DNA of 64,000 bases from Kappaphycus alvarezii (GCA_002205965.3 NADL03000040.1:540475-604474); one strand, 5' to 3'; positions 1 to 11,220 are shown, counted from the stretch's first letter. The notes: generated by a model from the sequence alone, not told the origin. Program-made: numbers and translations.

Positions 1-2735
1 TCATCGGACAAACTCGAGAAGGTGGCTATCAGCATGTGCATAGCTTTGTGCACGTGCTGGGCTACGCTACATGGTGCTGCTACGCTAGGATCATCGGGGC
101 ATGTCACTTGTTCGGAGTCGATGACGCTGGCCGCATACGACGCTAAATTCAGCGTTGCCACGGGTGTGAATCCGTGGCCTCCGAGGCGCAACGGAAGAGC
201 CACTTGCTGGCGGAACCGCACTTGTCATCGGCACGTTGTTTGACCGCGAGTAATATTCCATCTGTTCTTGGTCAAATCTCATTGCCAGGACGCTTGTTGC
301 ACTCGGTGTGTTAGCTCATCACATGATATAGCTTGCATGCTGAGGCACGAACACGGTGGAGTGGAACCGGATGCGAGCATCCCCAATCCCGTCGATCAGC
401 GATAACGTGTTTTTGCATCCTGCAATCTTTTCATTGAGAAAGTTCTCCATGAATTGAGGCGAACGATCGGGGCGCCGAGGAGGTCAATGCGTGATTTGAG
501 TTCCATTTGGAAAGCGGTGCAGTAGGGGTGTCTCATGGCAGGTGGCGCGACCAGAATGGCGTGTCTTTGCCAGGTTTAAATACAGGCCATGATCAGGTCC
601 CTTAAACCTCAGGATCTCGACAGCCTTGTCGAGCTCAGTGTGATTGCCTACCAGGGTGCAGTCATCCGCATACCATCTGTGTATATTGAGTTGGGTCTGA
701 ACAGAGATTTCCTTGCCAGTGGGTGTATGACAAGGAGAACATCAACATGCTTGCTGGGTCCCCTTTTTGCATCCCTTCTTGGCTGGGGATGTCTTGTGTC
801 GATGCCGCACACAAGATTAGCGACGGCATTTGACGAGCATACACCATGTTCAGAAAGCGGCATAACGATGGCACTTTGGTTGGGAGGAGGTCGATCATTT
901 TCTGTCTCGAGAAGCGGTTGAACGCATTATGCGCATCCACTGAAACCAGCGCGTAGTCCTCATCTTCGCCTTTGGTGGCGTCCAGCCTCCGGGCTTCGTG
1001 TACGATAGAATCCAGTCCGCAGTGCACTCCGTTGGCCACCTGCCGTGGAGCGAGGTATTCCCTCGTGTCTTCAATGCCTGGGGTAAGAGCACTTTCGTCA
1101 CCAGTCGCCGCAAGGCCGTCCCAATTGCAATGGGGCGGATCTTTTCTGGCCGGGGTTGGATCGGCAACAGCGTCGCAGAGGAGATAAGGGAATTGTCTCA
1201 TTTGGGATGTCTCCATGGCTAGTCTCGTCACAACTGCTGTTAGTACCGAGGTACCCGTCACGCCAGCTTCAGGGCTACCCGTGTGTTGGCCAGCAGGTGC
1301 AGGAGTCGCGGTGACATTCTGCCAGGGCCAGGTGCGGAGTTAGGCTTCAGGCGTCGGACCGCGCGTAGAACCGTTTCCTCCGAAATGTCCACTGAGAGCG
1401 GCAAGTCTCTCGCTTCCACGGCTCTCACCGATGACTGCGGTGCTGGGTGCAGTTTTCGCAGGCTTTCGATGACTTGCGGGTCCGCACTTCCGCAATTTGC
1501 GACTGATGCAGGGTGCGCATAGCATGCCCATATTGCGCATCTGCAGCAAGATGGGCTGCCCTGCGGAATCTTGCTTCGCGCATTGCGTCGTTCTGTTGAG
1601 GGCGTGGTGGACCACTCATTCTTCTTTGTTGTGGTGTGCTTGAATCGCCTCTGTACACAAATCGGCCCATTCACCTGAGAGCGCGTGGCGTATTCGCTCG
1701 CGGAGTGCTTGGCTTTGTCTTGTCTTGGATTGCCACCAGGCTTCCCCCTGCATTAACCGTCGTAGGACTGCAGTGGGAAGTAGGTGTATCCAGAGAAGGC
1801 AGAGTGGACAACATCAGGATTCCGAGCATTGGCTGCGCGCGAAAAAGTTAGATCAGTAAGATGGCGAGGCTATGCAAGCAGATCCCGGGGATGCGGTCAA
1901 AGTTGCCGGAAGGCCGCAGCGGACTGTGCAGCGCATCATGTACTGACGGAAGGAGAACATTCAACGGGGAGCTCTCTTAGTTGTGGGTGGGCATATTTGC
2001 AGGGATATAGGGGAAAAGCGATGCTGGAAGAGGGAATAGTTGCGGGATGCTTTAGTTCCCTTGTCTCCTGCAGTACGACCACGAGAGAGCTTTGCCTTCT
2101 TCGTTTGCATGTCCAGTATGCGTTGGGAAGGGGCGCGGGTGGGTTTGTACGCTGTTCCGTCGTCGTCGCCGAGGTAGAGAGGTCCCGGGACGATTAGAGT
2201 GGGTGTCCGTTGGCCGTGGGTCGACAGATCCCTTCTGTTGTGATGCGACCCTGGTGGCTGTCTTGGCACGCGTTGGGTCTACAGTTGTCTAGGGCTTGGA
2301 GGTTTTGCCTGTCACGGGTGGCATGGCATCCTCAGGTTCTTCTAAGGGCGCACCATTTTCTTGTTGGTCGGGTTGGCTGTGTGGGGCCGTATCAGTTTTG
2401 GTCGCAGTGGGACTCTCAGGTCCGGAAGTAGTGTCCTTGGATGCTTCAGCATCTGAGTCAATCTTTGGGGGAGCGATGTTTTCGCATCCCGCGTAGAACT
2501 TCGTGATGAAGTTTTCTACGAAGGCATTCCCTCCTGGGAGAGTTGATGCTGCTGCGTCGACGAGGCGGGTGATTGCTCCCGCCAGGGCTTTCCGGTTTTC
2601 CATTGTTATTTCGGAGGCCACGGTATTGAGCTTCGCGACTTCGCGCGAAGCAGCGACGCAAATGCCAACTTTCCCTCGGTTTTGGGGAGCTCGGCGATGA
2701 GCTCGGAAAGCGAGTTTGGGGAAGGCCAGCGCCAT
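1..2735 (-). mobile_element. LINE fragment: N-terminal region and reverse transcriptase
   Basis: A non-LTR retrotransposon read right to left. A 148-aa open stretch (2735-2289) with an acidic, Pro/Thr-rich tail could be the N-terminal region; I do not recognise a domain in it. At 1674-1258 lies SAPGPGRMSPRLL, the usual entry to a LINE RT. At 1167-895 is KIRPIAIGTALRRLVTKVLLP. At 1261-662 are motif A (VDAHNAFN) and motif B (SQEGMQKGDP, then MLMFSL). Motif C, YADD, is encoded by 672-661, followed by LNLAKT. These are classic RT motifs in the right order. The reading frame changes at least twice, so the copy is dead. It continues beyond the left edge of the window, so its C-terminus is not seen. 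GVHCGLDSIVHEAR before motif A is typical of LINEs in algae and oomycetes. Clade not determined. Confidence 0.85.
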
Positions 2736-3190
2736 TGTAAATGTTAGGGATCTACCGGAGTATTTTTAGGAGATCTTGGGAGTCCGCGGCGTGGTGCAAA
2801 ACAATTGTCCAATCTCTCGATGTAAGGAGTGCGCGCCTGGGCAGGGGTATGCAAGCATCTTCAGCTGCGATTAGTAAGCTTGCTTATGCATCCTCATAGG
2901 CCGGCAGGGCTCCGCCGCCTGGAGAACCTGCGGTAAAAGCCAGCGCGGCCAGTTTACATGAAATAGTTTCTTAAGTCAACAATTTACATGACATTGCAGG
3001 AACCGTCTCGGTAGATAAGAGAGAAAAAGAGACCTTTTTTTCATGGATTCTGCGGCAGTACAGCATGACCGCGGTGTACTGGAGAACAAATGCCGAGACA
3101 CGTGTCATAAGCCCCCGTCAGACATCGGATGCTTCCCTCGACGGTCGGCTGCGATGTTACTAACGTTGTAAAGTGCCTGGAGTCCAGTTG
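2736..3190. other. No gene seen; possible LINE 5' flank
   Basis: No open frame, RNA gene or clear repeat is visible. The stretch lies just upstream of the LINE on the minus strand and could be its 5' untranslated part, but nothing proves this. Confidence 0.5.
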
Positions 3191-3197
3191 ACCCGAT

Positions 3198-3735
3198 TTA
3201 TCCATAAATGTCAATGGCGATAGGCAATAGGTTCATACCCTCGGCACGACAAGCTAGCGCATAGTATTTTTTTTTCCACTGTTTGCGATATGGCGCGGAG
3301 TGAGAACTGATAATGGTCACATCAAGAACCTGTAGGGTGGGCGCGAATAGAGGGTCGTCGATGACAAGGTTCAGTGCGCGTTGCTCGGCTGGGCTCTTGT
3401 GGAGGTCGGCGGCAAAGGATCGCTCCCGAATAACGATGAGGGAAATGGCCGTACTTGTGAGTTCGCGTAGAAAATATCCCGAAGAAAGTTGTGACGGCAC
3501 ACCACACCGACATCCCCTTTGCAGGTTGATGCATGATTGCACATGGTAATCGAGGAGAGGGGGAACTGTGTGGTTACCTTCGAAGCAGGTAGGGCAGCGC
3601 TGGAGGCCGCAGAATATTGGGTTGCCTAAGACAAGGTCGACCATCGTGCGCCATATCTTCCCTGAGGTGTATAGGTCGGTGGACGGCAGCGGAAGTGTTG
3701 AGAGGAGGGCGGAAGACGTTGAGGCCGTCGAGGCC
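3198..3735 (-). mobile_element. LINE C-terminal fragment with zinc knuckle
   Basis: An open minus-strand stretch ends in a stop near 3198. It holds a Cys/His cluster, CPTC then DYHVQSC, followed by LRELTSTAISLIVIRER, then LDVTI, then a basic stretch KKKYYALACRAEG and the end IDIYG. A Cys2-His-Cys knuckle followed by a DVT strand and a Lys/Tyr-rich end closing in YG is the layout of the restriction-like endonuclease end of R2-type LINEs. It differs from the neighbouring LINE family, so it is probably a second family into or against which the next fragment landed. The upstream part is missing. Confidence 0.55.
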
Positions 3736-4830
3736 GTGTAGCTAAGGGCAAGCGGGGTGGTCCACGTCAGCAACGTGGACAGGTGTGCGTGACACGAACG
3801 TACATGACCAGATCGTGTAACAAATGCGTCGAGAGAATCTAGTTCGGATAACTCCAATTGATGTGTGGAGCTAATCCGCGATGCGCGGGAGGAGATCCTC
3901 CGTGAAGAGTCGCGGGAGAAAGCGAAACCAAGGAATCGAAAGCCAGCGGTTGGAAATCGAAGCTGGGGCCTGTGTGGCGTCGTCGAAAGGGGGCGGGAGT
4001 CGACGCGACTGTTTTTGTTCCAGGTCAGTGACTTTGTTGCGGTGCGCTACTAAAGCAGCACCTCCCACTTCACGAGTGGCCTTTGATCGTTCGTCGACCT
4101 TGAACGGTGAGACAACGGTGACGTCGCAAGCGATGGGGCGTTTTGCGGTGCCGTCGGGAGCTTCTGGTGGATGAACGAGGATGTAAGTGGATAGTAGCTC
4201 GGTGCCTGGTACCAGGAGTAGGGCCTCGAACTTGCAGTCCAGGCCAGCTACACGGGCGATACGGCCGGCAATGGCGTTGCGTAGCGAGTCATGCCGGTGT
4301 TTGCGACCGAGCCGGAAAGGGCACAGGTCCACTGCGTGGTCTCCAAACCTGTCCATGGGTCTTTTGCATTTCTCATAGTTCGGAAGGAGCGAGTCTTTTT
4401 AAAGAGACAGTCCAAGGTAGCGACGCACCATGGTCTTCCAGTGGACCGCGACACTTCCGTGTCGGTGGTGGGATACGCGAGAAGTAATGCGGCATCGGGG
4501 CCTTTGCGTAACGCGAGGCTGCGTATCCCGTGCCTCACTGCGACGTCGGTGCGATCATCAGGATTTGGTGAACGAACCTAGACTTTGTGGTACCAGTGTG
4601 CCTTGGCCAGCGCCTCCTGCTGCACATCCTTTAGGTAGGTTTGCACAGGGATGTGCGCTGCGAAGAAGGGAAGCAGGTCGAAGGACCCCAGGTCGACGGG
4701 TAGGGATGGCCTGGCATGCGGAGGACAAACCCGCGGATGGGAGCGTTTTTCAAGGTATTGATTCTATTTTGATGATGGAATTTTCCTCTGGCACCCCTTT
4801 GTTTTGGTCGGAGTCGGTGCATGGTTCAGC
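3736..4830 (-). mobile_element. LINE C-terminal fragment (family sharing the 9.5-kb copy)
   Basis: Three overlapping minus-strand reading stretches (4822-4631, 4538-4248, 4356-3871) give, in order, the region after RT (APIRGFVLRMPGHPY), a knuckle remnant (GDHAVDLC), then RKHRHDSLRNAIAGRIARVAG and a region ending DVTVVSPF. The RHDSLR...AGL...DILVHP...DVTVV order matches the C-terminal restriction-like endonuclease of R2-like LINEs. The same residues recur at 9,480-10,830, so both are one family. The frame shifts at least twice. The 3' end lies near 3,736-3,790, where GGTGGTCCACGTC matches the 3' ends of the other copies. Confidence 0.8.
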
Positions 4831-4839
4831 CGTCGGAGA

Positions 4840-5110
4840 TGTCCTTAGTGTACAGTACTGTAGTGTCTCAAATTTTATTGTATTAAGTATAGTGATGGCC
4901 GGTAATAAAAAAAATTATTCCATGACAGGCACTTAATAAATAGAAATATTGTATTACCGGGTAATTTAATTCCCTCTCAGACTGAGACAGGAATTATTAC
5001 CTCATAAGTATTTTATGAAGTCATAGTCAATAATTATTACTATGACTTCATATTTTAATGACCTAGCTGGTCATAATTATGATCGGCTAGGTCATTAATT
5101 CCCCAAAATT
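4840..5110. repeat. AT-rich palindromic block
   Basis: Very AT-rich DNA with two clear foldbacks: 13-bp arms ATGAAGTCATAGT at 5015-5027 and their complement at 5039-5051, and a 42-bp near-palindrome at 5056-5097 with 12-bp outer arms TAATGACCTAGC. It could be a MITE-like element or foldback. A similar block lies at 8,960-9,480 on the other side of the hAT element. No coding potential. Confidence 0.5.
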
Positions 5111-5129
5111 AATTCCCCTAGTCATGACG

Positions 5130-5300
5130 AACGGAATAGTTCCGCAATGTGCTATACAGTAGTGTACAGTGCTTTACATTACAGTGTAAGGCCTACCAGA
5201 AACGTGCAACATGCAGTCATGCACTGAACTGTACAATGCGGTAACTGTACTCCATGTTGTACTGTACTGTACAGTTCAGTACACTACGATCTTCAGAGTG
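5130..5300. repeat. CTGTACAGT-rich low-complexity stretch
   Basis: Repeated short blocks of ACTGTAC, TGTACAGT and GTACTGTAC, self-complementary in places. No gene. It looks like simple-sequence drift rather than an element with ends. The rest up to 5,395 shows nothing I can name. Confidence 0.4.
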
Positions 5301-5393
5301 AGGGTTCGAACCCAAAGAAACAGAGCCACCTTACTTGTTTGAGCAGCCCCTGGCAAATGCACTCATTTGCAGAAAACTATCAATGCGGCCACT

Positions 5394-5880
5394 CAAGAAG
5401 AAACTTTACTTCATTGAGTATCTATCGTGTACACTGCAGGACTGACTATACTGCTAAGAACTAACCGGATGTTCCACGTCAGGCACGTGCAGTGGGGCTC
5501 GCGATAGAATCGCCATTGCAATAGAAGACCACAGTGTGCAACTAATGCGCTGATAAATACGTCTGCGGATCACTGCTGTGGTTGTGTTGAACTTCTCTGC
5601 GATGCGCGGGATGAAGTCTTCGATGAACAGGATAGAGGCGGGGGATGGGGCACCCAAGGAGTCGAAAGCCAGGGGCTGTACCTTGAAGTTCGGTTCCTGG
5701 AGGGTGTTGTGCGAAGGGGGCGGGATGCGGCGTACCAGTTTGCGCTCCAGGTCTGTGACTTTGTCTCGATGGGCAATGTCGGCGGCGCCGCCGGCCATTT
5801 GGGTGGCCCTTGTGCGCATATCTTGTTTGAACGGCGAGAAAATGGTTAGGTCGCAGGCTATGGGGCGGACCAGGCCACAT
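5394..5880 (-). mobile_element. 5'-truncated LINE copy
   Basis: Minus-strand coding remnant with ATQMAGGAADIAHRDKVTDLERKLVRRIPPP, the same region as in the 9.5-kb and array copies. The low-coordinate end carries the LINE 3' part plus about 45 nt (AAACTTTACTTCATTGAG and on) that is not LINE-like and looks like a copia pre-gag leader. Exactly the same joined end occurs at 20,843 and 32,217, so the joined unit moved as one. The 5' end breaks off near 5,880. Confidence 0.75.
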
Positions 5881-5929
5881 TTGAAAAATCCAAATGTATA
5901 TATACAACTATTCGCGTCATTATTCTCAA

Positions 5930-6005
5930 CAATCGACCCGTGGTCGAGTGGTTAAGCTAAGTCCTGGGATTCTGGATAGTCATATCCTTTCTCGCAGCAA
6001 CTTAG
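5930..6005 (+). other. tRNA-like fragment with Pol III box A
   Basis: CCCGTGGTCGAGTGGTTAAG contains a textbook box A (TGGTCGAGTGG at 5941-5951), as in eukaryotic tRNA-Ser and tRNA-Leu. A box B is not convincing downstream, so this is not a working tRNA gene. It may be the head of a tRNA-derived SINE or a tRNA fossil. Confidence 0.4.
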
Positions 6006-6600
6006 TTGGAGCGGTGATTTAATTTCCTGATTCCGAGATCGTTCTCAGATTACTGTCATAACGTAGTACAAGGAAGTTGTTATCTAGATGCCAGCTAAGA
6101 AGCGCCAGAGATTGGAGTGCTACTCATAGAAATATGTCGCCAGAAGGGCAGCTATGTTTTAAACCTTTTTTGTGAGTAAAAGGCTGTTTTTTGAATATTT
6201 TTCGAGGATTTATTACAAGAAACACAACTTATATAACTGAGTCCATTAAACATGTGAAAGTGAATCTTGAACTTACCTGAAAGGGGTAAGTTGTAGTTAT
6301 TTACATGTATATCGATAAATATCTATTTTTACAGGGCTTGGGGCAGAAAATGTGCGTATGTCTATAAATCAAAGTCTATTTCGTCAAAGGAGCGAATAAT
6401 ATTTTATTATACCTCATGTAGCTTGACATATAAAAGGTATTCAGAAGACGTCAAATAAAGAATTTATAACATTCTCAATATTTCGGATCTAATTCAATTC
6501 GTCTGGAAGATGCTTTTGTCTCTTCAGATAGTCTCCAACTTTCAAAAGACATTCGGTAAGGCCAGCTGTCAGCCGGGATCTCTTCTTGGATCTAATTGAT
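6006..6600. other. No gene seen; flank of the hAT element
   Basis: AT-rich DNA with only short open frames. It probably includes the 3' terminal part of the hAT element (low-coordinate side), but I could not find a matching pair of terminal inverted repeats or an 8-bp duplication. Confidence 0.4.
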
Positions 6601-6609
6601 CCAGCAATG

Positions 6610-7200
6610 CTAAAACTCTTTCAGATGTTGTTGAGGAAGAATTAGGAGTAAAAACACACGTGCGACTCGAGATAAGATTGGGAATGTGCCTTCATACTTC
6701 TTCCAAAAATCAAGCGGCTCCATTTCTTTTGCAGAAGCCATAAACTTGTAAAGGTTGATTTCGGAATCAATGGAGGCATCAACTTTATCCCCAATTTGCA
6801 CATCATCCATCTGAATCGAAACTTGATAAAACACCCTTCTTTGAATGTTCGGATGCTTTTTCATTTAAAGCATCCGACCCTGACGAAACCGTGATAGTGA
6901 AGTAGTTTTCCGCCAATTTTGAGATAAGCTTCACAGCAGCTGTGTCAAGAGTGTGTAAGCATCAACTCCACCCAAGAAAACCTTGTGCTTCATTTTGAAA
7001 TACCTGGGAGTCAGAAGAGTTGCAACATGAGCGCAATGCTCTGCCATTGGACACTGAAGGTTATTCTTCTTACGGCGGTTCAGGATTAATTCAGATAAAT
7101 CATCTACCAATCTTCGCGTCACAGAATCCATTACATTTTGCTCCTTCTTCTTTTTCAGAATTTTCAAAATTCCTGCCGAACAAATGTCCTTCAAATGCAT
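6610..7200 (-). pseudogene. hAT transposase C-terminal pieces
   Basis: Two open pieces. At 7200-6931, helical and basic, without a diagnostic motif. At 6864-6610, EINLYKFMASAKEMEPLDFWKKYEG and FPILSRVARVFLL, matching the hAT C-terminal dimerisation region (DPLxWW...FPxLSxxARxxL). Confidence 0.7.
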
Positions 7201-7257
7201 TGTCGGGCCTACTGAGAGCCCAACAAAGCTGTACTTTCTTCGACTGCCCTGAATAGC

Positions 7258-7982
7258 TCAACAATAGCTTTCAGGATAGCTTTTCCCTAGCGGTAGGTCT
7301 ATCAGCTGGACCGACACCTTTCCATGTAACATTGTCAGCATACAGTTTTTCGACTGCGGATCCAAAATAGGGTTCCAAATACAAAAACTCTCAACCATTG
7401 AAACAGTAGATCCCCATCTTGTCTTAACATCCAAAATTGGCCGCAATATACCGCATTTTTTGACGAAAGCTCTGAAATCAGGTACTGTGCAGCAACTGCA
7501 GACTTCTTAAAAAACTTGACAGTCTGGCGCACTTTCATAAGTAATTCGTCAATATCCTTGTCTGAGAATGCCTTACGAGACGAAATCTGAAGCGAATGAG
7601 ATGCACATGCGATTCGGTTCCAAGAAGATCTGAAAGTGTAGGCTAACTGTGTCTCATTGGTCGAGGATCTTTCAGGAACAGTATCTGCAAGGGAGAAGTT
7701 TTCAGGCAACTGCGGCAAGGTAGCATTCAGGATCAAATTGAGCTGATAATCGAATGAATCTTCGCTGAAATCCTCATTGACATCCTTGTCATCCAGTCCA
7801 GTTTCAGCTTCTTCGAATACTGATTCATTGGAAGCGGGTTCAGATTCAGTTGCCTTAAACGTAATTGCATCCCTTTCTTGCGCATAAATCGAGGCGACCT
7901 CGTCAGTTTCCTCTCCACTTTCAAGCTCTCTGATTTTCTCGAGCCGCGACTCCAGCAGTACAGAATCCTCAATTTCAGCCAA
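7258..7982 (-). pseudogene. hAT transposase middle piece
   Basis: Two overlapping frames (7982-7335 and 7446-7258). The first begins with an acidic region rich in Glu/Asp/Ser, then SSWNRIACASHSLQISSRKAF, the His-containing block found in hAT enzymes (usually C-AH-LQL). The second carries LDVKTRWGSTVSM, equivalent to the DVxTRWNST block. One frame change separates the two. Confidence 0.7.
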
Positions 7983-8043
7983 AATCCCTTCCTCTTCCGA
8001 CGTAAGCTCGACCTGTTTCCTCGCATTAGCAGCGCTGTCGTGG

Positions 8044-8283
8044 TTATAAAAGCCACTTTTTTTCGATTCCTAATTTCTTCGTAGATTCAAGAAGAAAGCG
8101 TGAAAGTTCCTTTCCAGTATGGCGACCAACCAACTTAGTGCAGCATACCAAGTTTGTATGGTATCCCCATTCGCTGTCAATGAACGATATTGTTAAAGAT
8201 GAATAGGAATCATTATTTTCGGCTGTCCAAACATCTGTAGTTCCGGCTAAAATCGGAACCTTTTCGAGTGTATCTGCATTCAA
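8044..8283 (-). pseudogene. hAT transposase catalytic-core piece
   Basis: A 79-aa stretch with TTDVWTAENNDSYSSLTISFID and a following EWGYHTNLVCC...GRHTGKEL. The Asp in TTDVWT sits where hAT enzymes carry the first catalytic Asp. It is flanked by related pieces in other frames on both sides. Confidence 0.75.
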
Positions 8284-8514
8284 CTTATCAACAATAGCCT
8301 CAGATTTCTGTAAAATACGACTGACGGTCTGACGGCTGACATGGTTGATTTTGGAGCAAATTCATCTACAATTGCGCGAAACCCCGAATCTTCAACAATA
8401 GAAAGCGGTCTTTGATTGAGAGCAATCCATTCTGCGCATAACCGAATAAATTTCTTCTGAACGGAACCCGATTTGTTGACCTTCTGGGTGAAATTTTCTT
8501 GAAGCCAGGGTTTG

Positions 8515-8880
8515 TCAGGCTTGATATAATAGCTGAACCCCCTTACGTTTATCGAATGACACGGAGATGTCAGTTGTCTTGTGTTTGCTGTTCATGTGGC
8601 TTCGGACATTTGTGGTTCCACGTCCCAAAGCACCTACTTTCGCGCAAAGCCGACATTTGAACTTTCGCTTGTGCGGTTCATCTTTGGAGTAAACCCGTTC
8701 AAGCTGCACGAAAGAAAAGATCGGGTTGTTTGAATTTCCATCATACGGTACAAAATGGGTAGTTGCCGGACCTGGTGTGTTTCGCACTGAGAGAGGGGCC
8801 GTTGGACCTTTTTCGCGGACCGAAGGGGGTTTGGTTTGCATTACGGGCTCAGATTGCGCATTTGCGCTCTGGGAATTCAT
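8515..8880 (-). pseudogene. hAT transposase N-terminus with BED zinc finger
   Basis: A 121-aa open stretch. Residues 76-100 form a BED finger: C76-x2-C79-x15-H95-x4-H100, with a basic run (HKRKFK) just before it. BED fingers bind the transposon ends in hAT transposases. The Met at residue 1 is the first in a long frame, preceded by no better start. The stretch ends at a stop before the catalytic core, which continues in another frame, so this is a broken gene. Confidence 0.75.
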
Positions 8881-8959
8881 TTTGGCTGAAAAGGTCGTGG
8901 AAATCGGTAGTTTTCGGTAAACCTTGTGTTTTCTGGTCTTAGACGGCTCTGACCAAGAA

Positions 8960-9480
8960 TATTGTGGCTATTTGGATCTATGTTCAAAACTGTGTCATTC
9001 TAGGCAATAGTAATAGAATACTGTAAAATCATGACTTTTGAGGGCATCGGTGGTGATCAAGTCATAGATAATTAATTACTTTGTGGTCATGAAATTCCGG
9101 AGATGTGGTAAGGTGAATATTTATTCCAATAGAATAAGAATGGTAATACAGTTATTATTTTCCATGCCCTAGTGATGAATTCTATTGTAGGCAGGTAATT
9201 AATTGGTAATAGTAATAATTTTGCCATAGTATATTCTATTGCTCCCAGGTAATAATTTGGTAGGTAAGTAATAAATTCTTTAATGACTTCAGAAAGTCAT
9301 TAATTCTTTTATTACCCCAGGAAGTCATTAATTCCTTTGTGAGTTTATATGCACAGGTAGGGAATAAAATGACAATTATTTTGGAATAATTCTATTACAG
9401 GGAATTGAAAAATTTTTAATTTTTTATGTGCTTCAAAATCTATGACCAATAATTCCCGCCATCACTAATTAAGTATCACT
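8960..9480. repeat. AT-rich palindromic block
   Basis: AT-rich DNA with repeated AATGACTT and AAGTCATTA words; one hairpin is TAATGACTT-caga-AAGTCATTA at 9281-9302. It shares GAAGTCATAG-like words with the block at 4,840-5,110. No gene. Possibly the same MITE-like family, or remains of AT-rich ends of a DNA transposon. Confidence 0.45.
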
Positions 9481-10830
9481 ATATTGCTAGCTAAGAGCTA
9501 ACAGGATGGTCCACGTCGTCCACGTGCAGGGACAGGCGCGAGAAATAGCTTGCGCGACTGACGACCAGATAGTGCAACTGATGCGACTCAACACGCGCTT
9601 GGGATCAATCCGACAGGGGTGCCGAACTTCTCCGCAATACGCGGGAGAAGACCCTCTATGAAGGAAGGTGGTAGGCGAAGGTGACCCCAGAGAATCAAAC
9701 GCCAGCGGTCGGAATTCAAAGTTGGGGGCTTGGGTCGGGTTGTCTGAGGGCGGTGGCAGACGCCGCGAAATTTTTCGTTCCAGGTCAGTCACCTTGTTGC
9801 GGTGAGCGATAGCCGCGGTACCGCCCATTTCGCGGGTGGCCCTCGATCGTACGTTGTCCTTGAACGGAGAGACGACGGTGACATCACAGGCAATGGGGCG
9901 GACCGCAATGCCGTCGGGGGCAAGCGGTGGGTGGACAAGGATGTCAGCGGATCGAAGCTCAGTACCTGGGACAAGGAGTGGGGCCTCCAACTGGCAGTCT
10001 AGGCCTGCTGCGCGGGCGATACGACCGGCGATGACGTTGCGTAGCGAGTTATGCCGGTGTTTGCGACCGAATCCCAGATGGGCACAGGTCGACTGCGTGA
10101 TCTCCCCAGCTGTCCATCGGGCGTTTACAATGCTCGCAGTTCCGAGGAAGCGAGTCGTCATAAACAGACAGCCCGAGGAAACGTCGTATCATGATATTCC
10201 AGAGTGCGGCCGACACTTCCGTGTCGGCGGAGGGATGTGCGAACGGGAAGGCGGCACCAGGAACTTTGCGGAATGCGAGGTCATGGATCCGGTCCCGCAC
10301 TGCGGCGGCGGTGTGGTCATCGGAATTCGGGCAGCGAGCCCATACCTCGTCAGCCCAGTGTACCTTGGCCCGAGCCTCCTGCTGCACACCCTTTAGCCAG
10401 AGGTTTGGATGCGGGTGTGCGCTGCAGATAGGGAAGCGGGTCAAAGGAGCCCAGGTCAGCGGAGTATGGAAGGCCGGGGATGTGGAGCACAAACTCGTGC
10501 ATAGGGATGGCGGCTTGGCGAAGGAAAAAGTTCTTGTCGTGGCCGCAGCGGGTTCCAGTGAGGGCAGTGGAGCGCGGTCCGATGTGAGTCCCAGTCCTGA
10601 CGCGAGCAGGTGCCGCGTCAATGAGGCTTGAGGCAACAGCACCATGCAGGAATGGCTCAAGTAGCGTGAAGCCGAGACCGCCATGTCTGAAGGGCAAGGT
10701 AGCCTGGGACCACGCTTTATCAGTCAGCGTGATTCCATGAAGCTCCGAGAAAATGACCGTTGCTGGGTGTCGAAAGCGTCGGCGGCACAGTGTAGTGCCA
10801 AGATGTTGCTCGGATATCAGTCACGACTTT
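9480..10830 (-). mobile_element. LINE C-terminal half (best copy of the family)
   Basis: Reading right to left: HGITLTDKAWSQA then LPFRHGGLGF (typical after the RT thumb), APIPMHEFVLHIPGLPY-like text, a full knuckle (CEHCKRPMDSWGDHAVDLC, C-x2-C-x9-H-x4-C), RKHRHNSLRNVIAGRIARAAG, GTELRSADILVHPP and DVTVVSPF, then DLERKISRRLPPP. The knuckle followed by RHN and an ADI...DVTVV core fits a restriction-like endonuclease of the R2/NeSL kind. Two frames overlap (10684-10049 and 10161-9487), so there is at least one shift. The 3' end near 9480 carries CTAGCTAAGAGCTAAC, recurring at 43,640. Confidence 0.85.
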
Positions 10831-11220
10831 GAATAGTATTCGAGGCTTAGGGAAGATCTCATGGTCTCCGGGTCTTACCATGGGCGTCTGATGGGATGCG
10901 AGACTTGTGATGCGCGATGATGTTCATGATGCTGCCGAATCTGTGCTCCCGATGTACCTTCTGCTCTTTATGATTGTCGATGAGGCTTTGGCAACTGACG
11001 TGTGCATGCTAGATATCCACGGAAGCAGATTCATCCAACTGTCTCACTCAGGACATTGCCTCGAAGAGGGAGGTGCCGACGGTGTGCGGGCGAAGTTGAA
11101 TCATTGGTGGCAAGACTGCAACTTATTGATACAGCCTCCTTGAGGTGTAGGCGAAAGTAATCTAGGCTCAAAATTAACACGATTGACTCAATCAGTAAGG
11201 TGTGCACTGGTGTGGACAGT
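10831..11220. other. Unassigned stretch
   Basis: A 78-aa open frame lies at 10907-11143 (plus strand; MMRDDVHDAAESV...). I do not recognise it and it has no neighbours that support it. It is more likely LINE remains. Nothing else is visible. Confidence 0.3.

Larger units (their letters stand above)
6600..8880 (-). mobile_element. hAT transposon, decayed
   Basis: A minus-strand transposase gene broken into successive open pieces. In order: a BED-type finger (8880-8515); ALNQRPLSIVEDSGFRAIVDEF in 8500-8360; TTDVWTAENNDSYSSLTISFID (8283-8044); RIACASHSLQISSRKAF with KVRQTVKFFKKSAVAAQYL (7982-7335); LDVKTRWGSTVSM (7446-7258); and the C-terminal dimerisation-like end EPLDFWKKYEGTFPILSRVAR (6864-6610). 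These are hallmark blocks of hAT transposases in the right order. At least three frame changes separate them, so it cannot make transposase. No terminal inverted repeats were identified. Confidence 0.85.

Noticed and set aside
589-1522. Several plus-strand open frames over the first LINE
   Set aside because: They lie opposite the minus-strand RT with YADD and motif A/B and show no motif of their own.
6330-6350. CAGGGCTTGGGGC as a hAT terminal inverted repeat
   Set aside because: No matching inverted copy or 8-bp duplication was found on the other side of the transposase.
10907-11143. 78-aa frame as a host gene
   Set aside because: No recognisable domain, no start context or neighbours in support, and it lies between LINE remnants.
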